A stretch of 64,000 nucleotides of DNA, from the NCBI RefSeq assembly GCF_023015805.1, contig NZ_JALKBA010000001.1, positions 310,001 through 374,000 on the forward strand. The letters are read 5' to 3'. Below are positions 16,951 through 26,371 of the stretch, in pieces. The translations under genes were made by a program, and so were the position numbers. The notes under the pieces are model-generated. The model did no database searches. It saw only the letters and a list, made by a program, of their open reading frames with translations, and had not been told where the DNA came from. The number at the start of each line of letters is the position of its first letter. Position 1 is the first letter of the stretch. The DNA is from Cellulophaga sp. F20128 (GTDB lineage Bacteria; Bacteroidota; Bacteroidia; Flavobacteriales; Flavobacteriaceae).

Positions 16951-18378
16951 TTATGTTAACTCCCAACCTTTTCTATAGCTACCTTTTACCCATTCATTGG
17001 CTTTGTCAAAATTGGTGACATTCATTTTGGCACCATCCCATTTAATGGTGCGTCTGCCAGGATATAAAAACGGATCCCAATCTCCTGCTTTCTTACCTTC
17101 TTTAAACGTTTTATATTGATAAGCCTTAATGGCTAGATTCCCCATAAGTACACCTTCTGTTAAGGGCCCTGCTTTGGTTACAAAATCAGATGCAGTTTCT
17201 ACACCGTTTAAACAGCCTTCTACCCAATTGCTTTGATGCCCTGCAAAACCACCTTCTATTCGCGGTAAATACGGCTTTGGTTTGTTAAACATTTCATTCA
17301 CACTTGCCGGTAACAATCGAGGATTAGCAGAATAGATATCACATAATATAATTCCTTTTGTTCCGTGAAAAACTACGCCTCCACCAGTTTCTCCCAAGAG
17401 TTTACCATCTTCCAATTCGGTTGGAATATCTGGCATCAATCCGCCGTCATACCAATTTAAAGCGATATCCCCCTGTTCTGCAGTATTAAATTTTAAACGT
17501 ACTACCGAGGAAGGGGGACAAGAATTTGAATAATCTGCCTCTACAAAATCACCTACCCAAGTTGTAGTACAACTGGCTTCTGCCTCAGTAGGAGAACCCA
17601 ATCCTAAAACACTATAAGGTGTTTCCATAATATGGCATCCCATATCACCCAAGGCTCCAGTTCCAAAGTCCCACCAACCACGCCATTTAAAAGGCAAATA
17701 CGCTGGATTGTACGGTCTGTTAGCCGCTGGTCCTAACCATAAATCCCAATCCAATTCTTTAGGAATTGGGTGTCCGCCTTCTGGAGTTTTTAACCCCTGT
17801 GGCCATACCGGGCGATTGGTCCAACAATCTACCTTCGTTATTTTACCAATAACACCAGCATCTATCCATTCTTTGGTTGTTTTACTACCCGGATTAGAAG
17901 ACCCTTGGTTTCCCATTTGGGTAACAATACCATTCTCTTTGGCAACTTGAGTCATTAATCTAGCTTCATAAATATTATGAGACAATGGCTTTTCTACATA
18001 CGCGTGCTTTTTAGCACGCATAAACGGCAACGCAATAGTTGCGTGGGTATGGTCTGGTGTAGCCACCATAATGGCATCTATATCGCTAAGGTGTTTGTCG
18101 TACACCTTTCTAAAATCTTTGAATCTTTTTGCTTTTGGATGCAACTTATAACTACCCGCAGCACTTCTATCATCTACATCACAAAGCGCAACAAATTTTA
18201 CTTTCCCTGTATTCGTAAGTTCTTTCACTACCGATCCTCCTCTGCCGCCAACACCAAAGGCTCCAACATAAAGGGTATCACTTGGTGCAACGTGATTTTT
18301 ACCCAACACAAAACTTGGGACAATAGAAAATGCAGCAGAACTGGCAGCTACATTTTTTATAAATTTTCTTCTTTCCAT
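16951..18378 (-). CDS. Gfo/Idh/MocA-family oxidoreductase, exported
   Basis: NAD(P)-dependent sugar or inositol dehydrogenase-like protein with an N-terminal export signal beginning MERRKFIKN...AAFSIVPSFVLG, the layout of Tat-exported Bacteroidota members of this family. The Rossmann motif is GVGGRGG, the EKP motif (HAYVEKPLSH) is the conserved cofactor/catalytic segment, and the C-terminal alpha/beta domain contains GDMGCHIMETPY with the catalytic-type His. The open frame extends to 18408, but the Met at 18378 gives the canonical signal. About 475 aa. No sugar operon adjoins it, so the substrate is open. Confidence 0.87.
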   Translation of the reverse strand: MERRKFIKNVAASSAAFSIVPSFVLGKNHVAPSDTLYVGAFGVGGRGGSVVKELTNTGKVKFVALCDVDDRSAAGSYKLHPKAKRFKDFRKVYDKHLSDIDAIMVATPDHTHATIALPFMRAKKHAYVEKPLSHNIYEARLMTQVAKENGIVTQMGNQGSSNPGSKTTKEWIDAGVIGKITKVDCWTNRPVWPQGLKTPEGGHPIPKELDWDLWLGPAANRPYNPAYLPFKWRGWWDFGTGALGDMGCHIMETPYSVLGLGSPTEAEASCTTTWVGDFVEADYSNSCPPSSVVRLKFNTAEQGDIALNWYDGGLMPDIPTELEDGKLLGETGGGVVFHGTKGIILCDIYSANPRLLPASVNEMFNKPKPYLPRIEGGFAGHQSNWVEGCLNGVETASDFVTKAGPLTEGVLMGNLAIKAYQYKTFKEGKKAGDWDPFLYPGRRTIKWDGAKMNVTNFDKANEWVKGSYRKGWELT

Positions 18379-18482
18379 TTTTGAAATTCTATAAATTCGA
18401 ACATGCAAGATACTTAAAATGATAAAAAGATAAGAGTTCGTTTATCCTTAAAAGTCAACTATAACTTTATCGTTAAAAATGG

Positions 18483-19142
18483 TTATATTTTTCCATTCCA
18501 TTCATCATAAAATTGGGCCAAAAAAGCCTCCATATACTGATGCCGCCCTTGCGCCAATTTTTGGCCAGTAGAAGTATTCATCTTATTCTTTAAAAGCAAT
18601 AATTTTTCATAAAAATGATTGATGGTAGGCGCCGTAGATTTTTTGTATTCCTCCTTCGTCATAGAATGGTTTGGAGGAATCGCTGGATTGTACATTCCCC
18701 GGTTTTTAAAACCCCCATAATTAAAGGCACGTGCAATTCCGATAGCACCAATGGCATCTAACCGGTCTGCATCTTGCACTACTTTTAATTCTATGGAGGT
18801 AAATGGGATTGTGGCAGCATCACCCAAACTACTTTTATAAGAAATATGATTAATGATTTGAACCACATGCGCAATCACTTTATCATCAACAGCTAAAGAT
18901 TTTAAAAAGGTAGTTGCCATTTTTGGCCCTATAGTTTCATCTCCATTGTGAAATTTAGGATCGGCAATATCATGCAGTAATGCTCCCAAAGATACAACCA
19001 ACAGATCTACCTGTTCTTCCTTAGCAATAAGCATCGTATTGTTGTATACCCGCTCTATATGAAACCAATCATGACCGCCTTCAGCTCCTTTCAAAGTCTT
19101 TTGTACAAAGGCCTTTGTTTTTATAATTATTTCTGAATTCAT
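18483..19142 (-). CDS. HD-domain phosphohydrolase
   Basis: Cytosolic metal-dependent hydrolase of the HD superfamily (YedJ-like), 219 aa. The metal ligands are visible: His24 or His28 in GGHDWFHIERV, His57-Asp58 in GALLHDIAD, and the downstream Asp in QDADRLDAIGAIG. Family members act on phosphate esters or nucleotides, but the substrate is not defined. The start codon overlaps the stop of the acyltransferase gene by four bases (ATGA-type), indicating translational coupling. Confidence 0.88.
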   Translation of the reverse strand: MNSEIIIKTKAFVQKTLKGAEGGHDWFHIERVYNNTMLIAKEEQVDLLVVSLGALLHDIADPKFHNGDETIGPKMATTFLKSLAVDDKVIAHVVQIINHISYKSSLGDAATIPFTSIELKVVQDADRLDAIGAIGIARAFNYGGFKNRGMYNPAIPPNHSMTKEEYKKSTAPTINHFYEKLLLLKNKMNTSTGQKLAQGRHQYMEAFLAQFYDEWNGKI

Positions 19143-19879
19143 ATTTTAAAAGAGGTTATTCCAGCAGTAATTGTCGCTTCTACCTCATCAATAATAGCCG
19201 CTACATTTCCTTTGTTCTTAACAGGAGCATGAACATCTATCGTAAAATGAATTCCTGCCGTATATGGAAATTTACCGTATTGTAACAATTTCCAAGAATT
19301 GTTAATGCTGATAGGAACTATTACGGCCGAAGGTGCATTTTTTAGCAGTATTTTAAGTCCCATGGGTTGAAACTTTCTAGGATGCCCTGTTTTGCTTCGT
19401 GTACCTTCTGGGAAGATTACGGCACTTCTGTTATGAGCTTCAATATACCTACCCAATTTGGCTATTTCCCCTAAGGCTTGCTTTGGGTTTTTTCTATCTA
19501 TTAATGCCGCACCACTATGTCGTAAATTATAGGAGACACTTGGTATTCCTTTTCCGAGCTCCTTTTTACTTACAAATTTTGGATGGTTCTTTCTAAAAAA
19601 CCAAATTAAGGGAGGAATATCATTCATGCTCTGATGATTGGCTACAAAAATAACAGGAACATCCGTTGGAATTTCTGTTGCCATCCTAAACGTATACCTC
19701 GTTCCTAGAAGATGGGTACTTCGCATTAAACACCAGTTTAAAAGACTTACACTCTTTTTATGCGCCTCGTATCCAAACAGGTTAAAACAAATCCATTGTA
19801 TGGGATGAAAAACAACCAATATTAATCCAAAAAAGAAAAAATAAAGAAAGGTTAACGGATATGAGATAAGTTTTCGCAT
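19139..19879 (-). CDS. plsC: 1-acyl-sn-glycerol-3-phosphate acyltransferase
   Basis: Inner-membrane acyltransferase that makes phosphatidic acid from lysophosphatidic acid. The catalytic NHX4D motif is at His82-Asp87 (ANHQSMND) and the substrate-binding FPEGTRS motif is at 156-162. An N-terminal hydrophobic helix (about 9-28) anchors it. Length (246 aa) is typical of bacterial PlsC. It is the first gene of a two-gene transcript with the HD hydrolase and starts just after the bacilliredoxin terminator. Confidence 0.9.
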   Translation of the reverse strand: MRKLISYPLTFLYFFFFGLILVVFHPIQWICFNLFGYEAHKKSVSLLNWCLMRSTHLLGTRYTFRMATEIPTDVPVIFVANHQSMNDIPPLIWFFRKNHPKFVSKKELGKGIPSVSYNLRHSGAALIDRKNPKQALGEIAKLGRYIEAHNRSAVIFPEGTRSKTGHPRKFQPMGLKILLKNAPSAVIVPISINNSWKLLQYGKFPYTAGIHFTIDVHAPVKNKGNVAAIIDEVEATITAGITSFKI

Positions 19880-19890
19880 AGCACAAAAAT

Positions 19891-19922
19891 AAAAAAACCG
19901 CTCTTTTTATAGAGCGGTTTTT
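19891..19922 (-). terminator. Terminator of bacilliredoxin gene
   Basis: AAAACCGCTCT / AGAGCGGTTTT stem with a T run on the minus strand, located between the bacilliredoxin stop and the acyltransferase start. Confidence 0.85.
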
Positions 19923-19943
19923 ATAGATAATTTTCAGTAGTAC

Positions 19944-20354
19944 TTAACAGAACTCATTATAAGCTGCTTTTAAGTTTTCAGCAATCAATTCTGCTGGCCT
20001 ACCTTCAATATGGTGGCGTTCTATCATGTGTACTAATTCTCCGTTTCTAAACAACGCCATACTTGGCGAAGATGGAGGAAAAGGAACCATCATACCTCTT
20101 GCTGCGTTAACAGCATCTGTATCTACACCTGCGAACACGGTAACTGTATTGTCTGGTTTTTTATCATTAAGCAAACTCATTTTTGCGCCTGGTCTAGCAT
20201 TGGCAGCAGCACAACCACAAACAGAATTCACGACTACCAAAGTAGTTCCTTCTGCATTTATTGCCTTTTCAACTGCTTCTGCTGTAAATAATTCTTCAAA
20301 ACCTGCAGATACCAAGTCTTGTCTCATAGGTTTTACTAATTCTGCTGGGTACAT
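19944..20354 (-). CDS. BrxA/BrxB-family bacilliredoxin
   Basis: Small thioredoxin-fold protein (136 aa from MYPAELVKPMR) of the YphP/YqiW family. The redox motif is CGC (Cys46-Gly-Cys48 in NSVCGCAAANARPG), the family hallmark. In Firmicutes it removes bacillithiol from proteins; in Bacteroidota it presumably acts on the same or a related low-molecular-weight thiol. The open frame continues to 20408, but the family starts at MYPAEL and the -7 box at 20386-20393 lies inside the extension, so the shorter start is preferred. Confidence 0.92.
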   Translation of the reverse strand: MYPAELVKPMRQDLVSAGFEELFTAEAVEKAINAEGTTLVVVNSVCGCAAANARPGAKMSLLNDKKPDNTVTVFAGVDTDAVNAARGMMVPFPPSSPSMALFRNGELVHMIERHHIEGRPAELIAENLKAAYNEFC

Positions 20355-20385
20355 ATTTTTAATTTTTATGTTAATAAGCGTTTTA

Positions 20386-20418
20386 CAAAAGTAACCAATT
20401 TGTCGCATTTTTCTGCAA
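20386..20418 (-). promoter_or_regulatory. Probable promoter of bacilliredoxin gene
   Basis: On the minus strand TTG (20416-20418) and TACTTTTG (20386-20393) are separated by 22 nt and match the Bacteroidota -33/-7 pattern; the start codon is 31 nt downstream. Confidence 0.45.
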
Positions 20419-20447
20419 ACCTTAACTTTTCATTTAGTCTTAAATTC

Positions 20448-20455
20448 TATCTTTG
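20448..20455 (+). promoter_or_regulatory. Possible -7 box of TerB-DnaJ gene
   Basis: TATCTTTG matches TAnnTTTG and lies 19 nt before the ATG at 20475; no TTG at standard spacing. Confidence 0.35.
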
Positions 20456-20474
20456 AACAAATTTTAGAAAAAGT

Positions 20475-21218
20475 ATGTTAAAATGGGGAGCTGCAATCGT
20501 CGGATATTTTATTTTTCGATTGCCAGGAGCAATAATTGGATTTTTTATAGGAACCTTAGTAGATAATTTTGGCGGTAACGCTAATAGTAGAAGCGGCAAT
20601 ACTGTTTTTAGCGATATGACGCGACAAAAAGTGTCGCCTGCAGATTTTGAAATGCATTTAATATCGCTCTGTTCTATCGTCATTAAGGCAGATGGAACTA
20701 TTAGTCAGCGAGAGCTCGATTACGTTCGACAATATTTTGTGCAAACCTATGGCAAAGAAAAAGCCAATGCTATTTTTAGAACCTTTAATGAGGTGAATAA
20801 AAAGCATGAAATTTCTGCAAAAAATATTTGCTACTATTTAAACCAACGGGTACGCTATGAAGTGCGTTTGCAATTGGTTCACTTTTTATTTGGCATTGCT
20901 CAAGCCGATGGTTCGGTTAGTGCTGCTGAAGTTGAGGTTATACGGGATATTGCAGCCTATTTTAAATTGGGCAAAAATGATTATGAAAGCATTAAGGCCA
21001 TGTTTATTAAATCTGCCGATAACTCCTATAAGATTTTAGAGATTGATAAAACTGCCACAGATGATGAGGTTAAAAAAGCCTACAGAACTATGGCTAAAAA
21101 ATACCATCCGGATAAGGTTATTACACAAAACGAAGCCATTAAAAAAGGCGCTGAGGAAAAATTTAAAGAAGTCCAAAAAGCCTATGAAACTATACAGGCA
21201 GAACGTGGCATTGGATAG
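20475..21218 (+). CDS. TerB-like / DnaJ (DjlA-type) co-chaperone
   Basis: A 247-aa protein with a short hydrophobic N-terminal hairpin (residues 5-30, [17 protein letters not shown]) that may tether it to the membrane, a TerB-like helical domain (about 58-175), and a C-terminal J-domain (about 185-247) with the HPD motif at 211-213. This order is that of DjlA, a membrane-associated DnaK co-chaperone. It would stimulate Hsp70 ATPase activity at the membrane. The gene is divergent from the bacilliredoxin gene. Confidence 0.88.
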   Translation: MLKWGAAIVGYFIFRLPGAIIGFFIGTLVDNFGGNANSRSGNTVFSDMTRQKVSPADFEMHLISLCSIVIKADGTISQRELDYVRQYFVQTYGKEKANAIFRTFNEVNKKHEISAKNICYYLNQRVRYEVRLQLVHFLFGIAQADGSVSAAEVEVIRDIAAYFKLGKNDYESIKAMFIKSADNSYKILEIDKTATDDEVKKAYRTMAKKYHPDKVITQNEAIKKGAEEKFKEVQKAYETIQAERGIG

Positions 21219-21238
21219 TTAGTGGTTAGTGGTTAGTG
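21219..21238. repeat. Short 7-bp tandem repeat
   Basis: TTAGTGG repeated almost three times directly after the stop codon of the co-chaperone gene. Confidence 0.7.
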
Positions 21239-21313
21239 AAATTACAAACCCACTTTACTAGGAAGCACTAAACAAGGAAACAAAGTAACTTTAGACAAAA
21301 TTATAAGTAGACA

Positions 21314-21898
21314 ATGGAAGAATTTTTATTTTACACAGAACTAGGATTGTATCATGTATTAGACTTTGGTGCGTATGATCATATTTTATTTTTAACTGCA
21401 CTGGCTATTCCTTTTACATTTAGCAGCTGGAAAAATATAATTCTTTTAGCCACCGTTTTTACAATTGCTCATTGTTTTTCTTTGGGATTATCTAGCTATG
21501 AGGTTTTGACCGTAGACGTTGCCCTCATAGAATTTCTTATCCCTGTAACCATCTTACTTACAGCATTATTTAATATATACAGCGCTAAGAATAAAAAAGA
21601 AATTCATTCTATAAAATTGCATTTGGCAGCTACCACATTTTTTGGTTTAATACACGGTTTTGGGTTTTCTAACTATTTTAAAATGCTTATGGCAGAAGAA
21701 GAGGATAAATTAACCCCCTTATTAGGTTTTGCAACGGGTATAGAAATGTCTCAACTATTAATTTTAATCTTTGCATTAGGACTAACCTTTGTAGTATTAA
21801 ACCTCCTTAAAGTAAAACAGCGGCTCTATGTTATTGTGGCATCAATACTAGTCATAGCCATTACAATACCTATGCTGATTGATACGTTTCCTATTTAA
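21314..21898 (+). CDS. HupE/UreJ-family membrane protein
   Basis: A 194-aa protein with six to seven hydrophobic helices. Family marks are the histidine-containing helix segments GAYDHILFLTALAIPFTF, FTIAHCFSLGLSS and FFGLIHGFGFSNYF; in HupE/UreJ these His residues are linked with nickel or cobalt uptake. In Bacteroidota the family is widespread without hydrogenase or urease genes, as here, so the metal role is uncertain. It is 95 nt downstream of the co-chaperone gene on the same strand. Confidence 0.85.
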   Translation: MEEFLFYTELGLYHVLDFGAYDHILFLTALAIPFTFSSWKNIILLATVFTIAHCFSLGLSSYEVLTVDVALIEFLIPVTILLTALFNIYSAKNKKEIHSIKLHLAATTFFGLIHGFGFSNYFKMLMAEEEDKLTPLLGFATGIEMSQLLILIFALGLTFVVLNLLKVKQRLYVIVASILVIAITIPMLIDTFPI

Positions 21899-21971
21899 GT
21901 ATTGTTAAAAATAACATTAATTCATTGGTGGCCTTAGCGAAAGCCAGTATATTGTAGTCATTAGAACAGAA

Positions 21972-22394
21972 ATGAAAGAAAGAAAACAGAAAAAATATGA
22001 TGAGGCATATTTGCGCATGGCTCAAGAATGGGGAAAACTTTCATATTGCAAGCGCAAACAGGTAGGCGCTATTGTCGTAAAAGACCGAATGATCATTTCT
22101 GACGGATACAATGGTACCCCAACAGGTTTTGACAATGTATGCGAAGATGAAGAAGGGTATACAAAATGGTTTGTATTACATGCCGAAGCCAATGCCATTT
22201 CTAAGGTCGCCTCTTCTACACAATCCTGTGCCGGCGCCACCTTGTACATTACACTATCACCCTGTAAAGAATGTAGTAAATTAATACATCAGTCTGGCAT
22301 AATACGTGTAGTATATCAAAACGCATATAAAGATGATGCTGGCCTGAAATTTTTAGAAAAAGCGGGTATTAACCTAACACACTTGCCGTTGTAG
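21972..22394 (+). CDS. dCMP/cytidine deaminase family protein
   Basis: Zinc-dependent deaminase, 140 aa, most like deoxycytidylate deaminase, converting dCMP to dUMP for thymidylate synthesis. Zinc-site motifs: HAEANAI (His70, catalytic Glu72) and SPCKEC (Cys98, Cys101). The early segment KRKQVGAIVVKDRMIISDGYNGTP fits the dCMP deaminase branch, with no tRNA- or riboflavin-type features. It lies seven nt upstream of the S41 protease gene, so the two are probably co-transcribed. Confidence 0.9.
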   Translation: MKERKQKKYDEAYLRMAQEWGKLSYCKRKQVGAIVVKDRMIISDGYNGTPTGFDNVCEDEEGYTKWFVLHAEANAISKVASSTQSCAGATLYITLSPCKECSKLIHQSGIIRVVYQNAYKDDAGLKFLEKAGINLTHLPL

Positions 22395-22401
22395 CAATCG
22401 T

Positions 22402-24027
22402 ATGAAAAACAAAATGTATTACATCTGGCCCATAATAGTTGCTTCAGTTTTAGCAATTGGTGTTTTTATTGGTGGAAAGTTAAACTTTAACGATTCCCCT
22501 GAAAAACTATTCTCTACCAATTCTAAAAAGGACAAACTCAATAGGCTCATAGATTATATAGATTATGAATATGTAGATGATATTAATACAGACAGTATTG
22601 TTGATGTTACTGTCAATAATATTTTAAATAAATTAGACCCTCATTCTGTTTATATTCCCAAGCGCGAAATGGCAGAAGTAAATGAAAATATGAAGGGTGA
22701 TTTTGTCGGTATCGGCATTAATTTCTACATGTACCATGATACTATTTCAGTCATCAGAACAGTAGAAAATGGACCCAGTGCTTTAAAAGGCATCCAGGCT
22801 GGAGACCGTATTTTAAAAGCCGATGGCAAAGAATTATTTGGCAACAACTTTCCAAGTGGTATCGTTGTAGATAAATTAAAAGGAAAAAAAGGTACAACTG
22901 TTAATTTAGAAGTTTACAGAAAAAAAGAAAATAAAATTTTCAATGTAGCAATACAGAGAAACACCATTCCTCTAAAAAGTGTAGATGCCTATTATATGCT
23001 TACAAAAGACATAGGGTATATTAAAATAAATAGATTTGCAGAATCTACGTACAAAGAATTTAAAATTGCCTTAAATGAATTGCAAAAGCAAGGCGCTAAA
23101 AAATTAACCTTAGACTTGCGTGATAATCCTGGTGGCTATTTAGGCATTGCCGAACAAATGGCAGACGAATTTCTGCAAGATGGCAAGCTTATTTTATTCA
23201 CCAAAAATAAAAGTGGTAAAATAGAAAATGCATACGCCACACGCAAAGGTAGTTTTGAAGACAAGCCGGTTTATATTTTAATCAACGAACGTTCTGCTTC
23301 TGCAAGTGAAATTATTGCTGGAGCACTACAAGACAACGATATAGGCACAATTGTAGGGAGACGTTCTTTTGGAAAAGGCTTGGTACAAAGAGAAATGGAT
23401 CTAGGCGACGGATCTGCCGTACGACTCACCATATCTCGTTATTACACCCCAACAGGAAGATCCATTCAACGCGATTATAAAAACGGGAATAAAGACTATT
23501 ACCAAGAATTAATGAAAAGGTATAGCAATGGAGAAATGTCTGAAGTAGACAGTATTAAGGTTGCAGATTCCTTAAAATACACAACGCCTAAAGGTAAAAT
23601 TGTATACGGCGGCGGCGGTATAATTCCAGATGAATTTGTACCTATTGGAGACAATGAAGAAGAAGCTATTCAAGATTTAGACAGCTACGGGTTTATCTCT
23701 TATTTTATTTTTGAACATTTAGACGAGGATCGTACAAAATATAACTTCTATGGTCGCCAAGAATACATAAACGACTTCAAGGTAGATGACACCTTGTTCA
23801 ATAGTTTTATTGCCTATTCTCAAAAAAATAATATCACCTTAGATTTCTACAAATACGAGCTAAGTTTAAAAAGGTATCTCAAAGCTACCCTTGCAGATCA
23901 GTTGTTTGATGCCAACACCTATGCTAAAATAAAAAGTAAATCTGACCCTATGTTGTTAAAAGTATTAGAATTAGATACCCAAATACTCACTAACAATAAC
24001 GGAGATAAGATTACTACCGAGGATTAA
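22402..24027 (+). CDS. S41-family C-terminal processing peptidase
   Basis: Periplasmic serine protease of the CtpA/Prc type, 541 aa, anchored by an N-terminal hydrophobic helix (about 7-24). A PDZ domain covers about 90-170 and the S41 core about 190-375. The Ser/Lys dyad is Ser300 in RSASASEI and Lys325 in SFGKGLVQ, separated by 25 residues as in E. coli Tsp. It degrades or trims proteins by their C-termini in the envelope. A C-terminal helical extension of about 130 residues is usual in Bacteroidota members. A weak terminator follows at 24075-24105. Confidence 0.92.
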   Translation: MKNKMYYIWPIIVASVLAIGVFIGGKLNFNDSPEKLFSTNSKKDKLNRLIDYIDYEYVDDINTDSIVDVTVNNILNKLDPHSVYIPKREMAEVNENMKGDFVGIGINFYMYHDTISVIRTVENGPSALKGIQAGDRILKADGKELFGNNFPSGIVVDKLKGKKGTTVNLEVYRKKENKIFNVAIQRNTIPLKSVDAYYMLTKDIGYIKINRFAESTYKEFKIALNELQKQGAKKLTLDLRDNPGGYLGIAEQMADEFLQDGKLILFTKNKSGKIENAYATRKGSFEDKPVYILINERSASASEIIAGALQDNDIGTIVGRRSFGKGLVQREMDLGDGSAVRLTISRYYTPTGRSIQRDYKNGNKDYYQELMKRYSNGEMSEVDSIKVADSLKYTTPKGKIVYGGGGIIPDEFVPIGDNEEEAIQDLDSYGFISYFIFEHLDEDRTKYNFYGRQEYINDFKVDDTLFNSFIAYSQKNNITLDFYKYELSLKRYLKATLADQLFDANTYAKIKSKSDPMLLKVLELDTQILTNNNGDKITTED

Positions 24028-24074
24028 ATAATCTTGTACAGGTTATTTATGGCCAGGAGATAAACCAATTTCGA

Positions 24075-24105
24075 TCCTTAGGTCACAATATTGATTTCCT
24101 AAGGA
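24075..24105 (+). terminator. Probable terminator of protease gene
   Basis: TCCTTAGG (24075-24082) and CCTAAGGA (24098-24105) form a stem with a 15-nt loop; a T-rich run follows within about 10 nt. Confidence 0.5.
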
Positions 24106-24156
24106 ATAAGTCTCTTTTTTTGGTTAAATTAGACCAACAGAAATCTTATGAATTAA

Positions 24157-25011
24157 TTGGACCAACAAAACAAAATAATAAAGGCTTTATGCCAACCCCT
24201 TCCCTTTTTGGATTCTTCCAAAAACAAGTTACAATTAATCGGTTTTACGTCTATCTATACCATAATTTTTTTATTTGTTTTTGTTCCGTTTAACTTAAAC
24301 GATTGGAAGGAAAACACTTTGGGCTATATTACGATAGGTGCTTTTGTTCTTCTTAGTAGCCAGTTTATCATGCGCCCCATTATGGGCTTTAAAAAATTAA
24401 AAATATACAGTCTACTCTTTATCTTCGCCATAGAATTATTAGTAATTACTTATATTATCTACCTCATCTACGGCCCCTCACTTCTGTCATTTACAGCCCA
24501 ATTAAATGAATATCTAATTACGCTGAAACACACGAGCCTTACCCTTTGTGTACCGTACTTTGTTTTTGTTTGGTATTTAAATTTAAGGCACAAAATGTCA
24601 TTTTACAAAGAAGCTGAAAACAATAAAATACAAGCGCTACCTTCACCTAGCGATGAATTATTGACCATAACAGGGGAAAACAACAAAACAATCTTGGCTA
24701 TTAAATACCAACAACTTTTATATGTAAAATCTGCCGGAAATTACCTGGAACTCTTTTATCTAAAAAACAATACAATTGCGAAAGAATTGGTAAGGGCAAG
24801 CCTAAAAGAACTAGAAGCAAATATTAATTACACTAATGTAATTCGGGTACACAGATCGTATATTATTAATACACAACATATCTCTTCCTATAAAAAAACT
24901 AAAAAAGGCTATGCCGTACTAATGGATAGTATTCCTGATACTGTAATTCCTGTTTCTTATGGATTTAAGTCGACCTTTGAAACCGCCGTTTGTAAAAAAG
25001 TGTCCCATTAG
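24157..25011 (+). CDS. LytTR-domain transcriptional regulator with membrane segments
   Basis: A 284-aa protein with four hydrophobic helices (about 28-45, 55-75, 82-105, 125-145) followed by a C-terminal LytTR DNA-binding domain (about 170-280), seen in YQQLLYVKSAGNYLELFYL and IRVHRSYIINTQHISSYKK. Such membrane-bound LytTR proteins lack a receiver domain and sense an envelope or membrane signal directly. The only plausible start is TTG at 24157; a nearby ATG at 24148 runs into a stop at once. It precedes the peroxidase/SusCD locus on the same strand and is the obvious candidate for its regulation, although no operator is recognised. Confidence 0.85.
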   Translation: MDQQNKIIKALCQPLPFLDSSKNKLQLIGFTSIYTIIFLFVFVPFNLNDWKENTLGYITIGAFVLLSSQFIMRPIMGFKKLKIYSLLFIFAIELLVITYIIYLIYGPSLLSFTAQLNEYLITLKHTSLTLCVPYFVFVWYLNLRHKMSFYKEAENNKIQALPSPSDELLTITGENNKTILAIKYQQLLYVKSAGNYLELFYLKNNTIAKELVRASLKELEANINYTNVIRVHRSYIINTQHISSYKKTKKGYAVLMDSIPDTVIPVSYGFKSTFETAVCKKVSH

Positions 25012-25161
25012 TCCCTATATAGGTATTTTCATCACAAAATCAACAAATTCACCCTATTCTAGACACCATCCTATTAATTTGGATGCAGTTGTGTTTCTAA
25101 AATAAGCTGTCACGCTTTTCTTTAAAGGAAACAAACTTCATGATTTAGACATTTTAAAAGG

Positions 25162-26355
25162 GTGAACAAAAAAAAGTATTTCTTACAGTTTTCTGTATTA
25201 GTCGTTTTGGCTGTAATTCTCTCATTTTTAGTGGCCGGAAAAAAAGTAACCTCGGAATATGAGGAAGTGTTCTTACTAACAAACACCTGCCCGCCTGGCT
25301 TTAAGCTAAATGATAAAAATGAATGTGTTGCACAAAACTTATACAAACTATATACCACAGAAAATGACCCAGGTGTAGGCGGATTAAAATCGGCTTTGCC
25401 AAAGGCACGTGATGGGTTTTCTCCCCAGCAAATAGACCTCGGAAGGTATTTGTTTTTTGACCCTGCGCTATCGGGCAATGGCACCATTTCTTGTGCAACA
25501 TGTCATATTCCTAGCAAAGGGTTTAGTGATGGTCTAGCAACAAGCATTGGAATGAATGGCCAAAAATTAGACCGTAGTGCCCCTTCCTTATGGAATGTTG
25601 CCTATATGAAATTATTTTTCTGGGATGGACGGGCAAGCACCTTAGAAGAACAATTGGAAGGACCTCTTTTTGCTTCCAACGAAATGGACAACACCCCAGA
25701 AAACTTGGTGAAAACAATGAATTCTTTTGAAGAGTATTTGCAAATGTTTGCAGAAGCTTTTCCAAATAGAGACACAAAAGATCAAATTAAATTAGAAGAA
25801 ATTTACACCGCCTTAACTGCCTTTGAAACCTCGTTAATTTCGCTCAATAGCAAATACGATCAATATGCACATGGCTACCAATCTGCCCTAAACAAAAAAG
25901 AGATTGAAGGGCTTAACGTTTTTCGATCTTTTGTTGCTCGTTGTGCAGAATGCCATACCCCACCGCTATTTAGCAATCAACAAATTGCAATCATTGGAAC
26001 ACCAGAGCCTTATGGCTTGCCCTTAGATGCTGGAGCAGAAATTCCTTTTAAAGACAGTACACTACGTGGTGGGTTCAAAGTACCAAGTCTAAGAAATATA
26101 GAAAAAACAGCTCCCTATATGCATTCTGGAAATTTTGCAACACTGAGAGAAACCGTTCAGTTTTACACAGATGGCAGAGGACATGCAGTTCCTAAAGGGG
26201 AGCAGTTAAGAATACACTGGCACATTTGGGAACCCAATTTAAGTGACTATGAGCTAGACAGACTAGTCGATTTTCTAAAAACACTAACAGACGAATCTTT
26301 TATACCTAAAATACCCCCTACCGTCCCATCAGGTTTAACAAACGCAATTAAATAA
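25162..26355 (+). CDS. Di-haem cytochrome c peroxidase family protein
   Basis: Exported c-type cytochrome of the CcpA/MauG superfamily, 397 aa, starting at GTG. A hydrophobic N-terminal helix (about 5-24) gives export. Two haem motifs are present: CATCH at 111-115 (high-potential or peroxidatic domain) and CAECH at 261-265. The segments GRYLFFDPALSGNGTISC and TAPYMHSGNFATLRETVQFY are typical. An unusual Cys-bearing N-terminal segment (TCPPGFKLNDKNEC, about 39-52) precedes the first domain. It would reduce peroxide or oxidise a protein or small substrate in the periplasm. It is followed 16 nt later by the beta-helix/cytochrome gene. Confidence 0.9.
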   Translation: MNKKKYFLQFSVLVVLAVILSFLVAGKKVTSEYEEVFLLTNTCPPGFKLNDKNECVAQNLYKLYTTENDPGVGGLKSALPKARDGFSPQQIDLGRYLFFDPALSGNGTISCATCHIPSKGFSDGLATSIGMNGQKLDRSAPSLWNVAYMKLFFWDGRASTLEEQLEGPLFASNEMDNTPENLVKTMNSFEEYLQMFAEAFPNRDTKDQIKLEEIYTALTAFETSLISLNSKYDQYAHGYQSALNKKEIEGLNVFRSFVARCAECHTPPLFSNQQIAIIGTPEPYGLPLDAGAEIPFKDSTLRGGFKVPSLRNIEKTAPYMHSGNFATLRETVQFYTDGRGHAVPKGEQLRIHWHIWEPNLSDYELDRLVDFLKTLTDESFIPKIPPTVPSGLTNAIK

Positions 26356-26371
26356 CTAAACTCAATATAAA

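Noticed and set aside
21219-21238. 7-bp tandem repeat as a CRISPR or regulatory array
   Set aside because: Too short, no spacers, only three copies; no CRISPR array is visible anywhere in the window.
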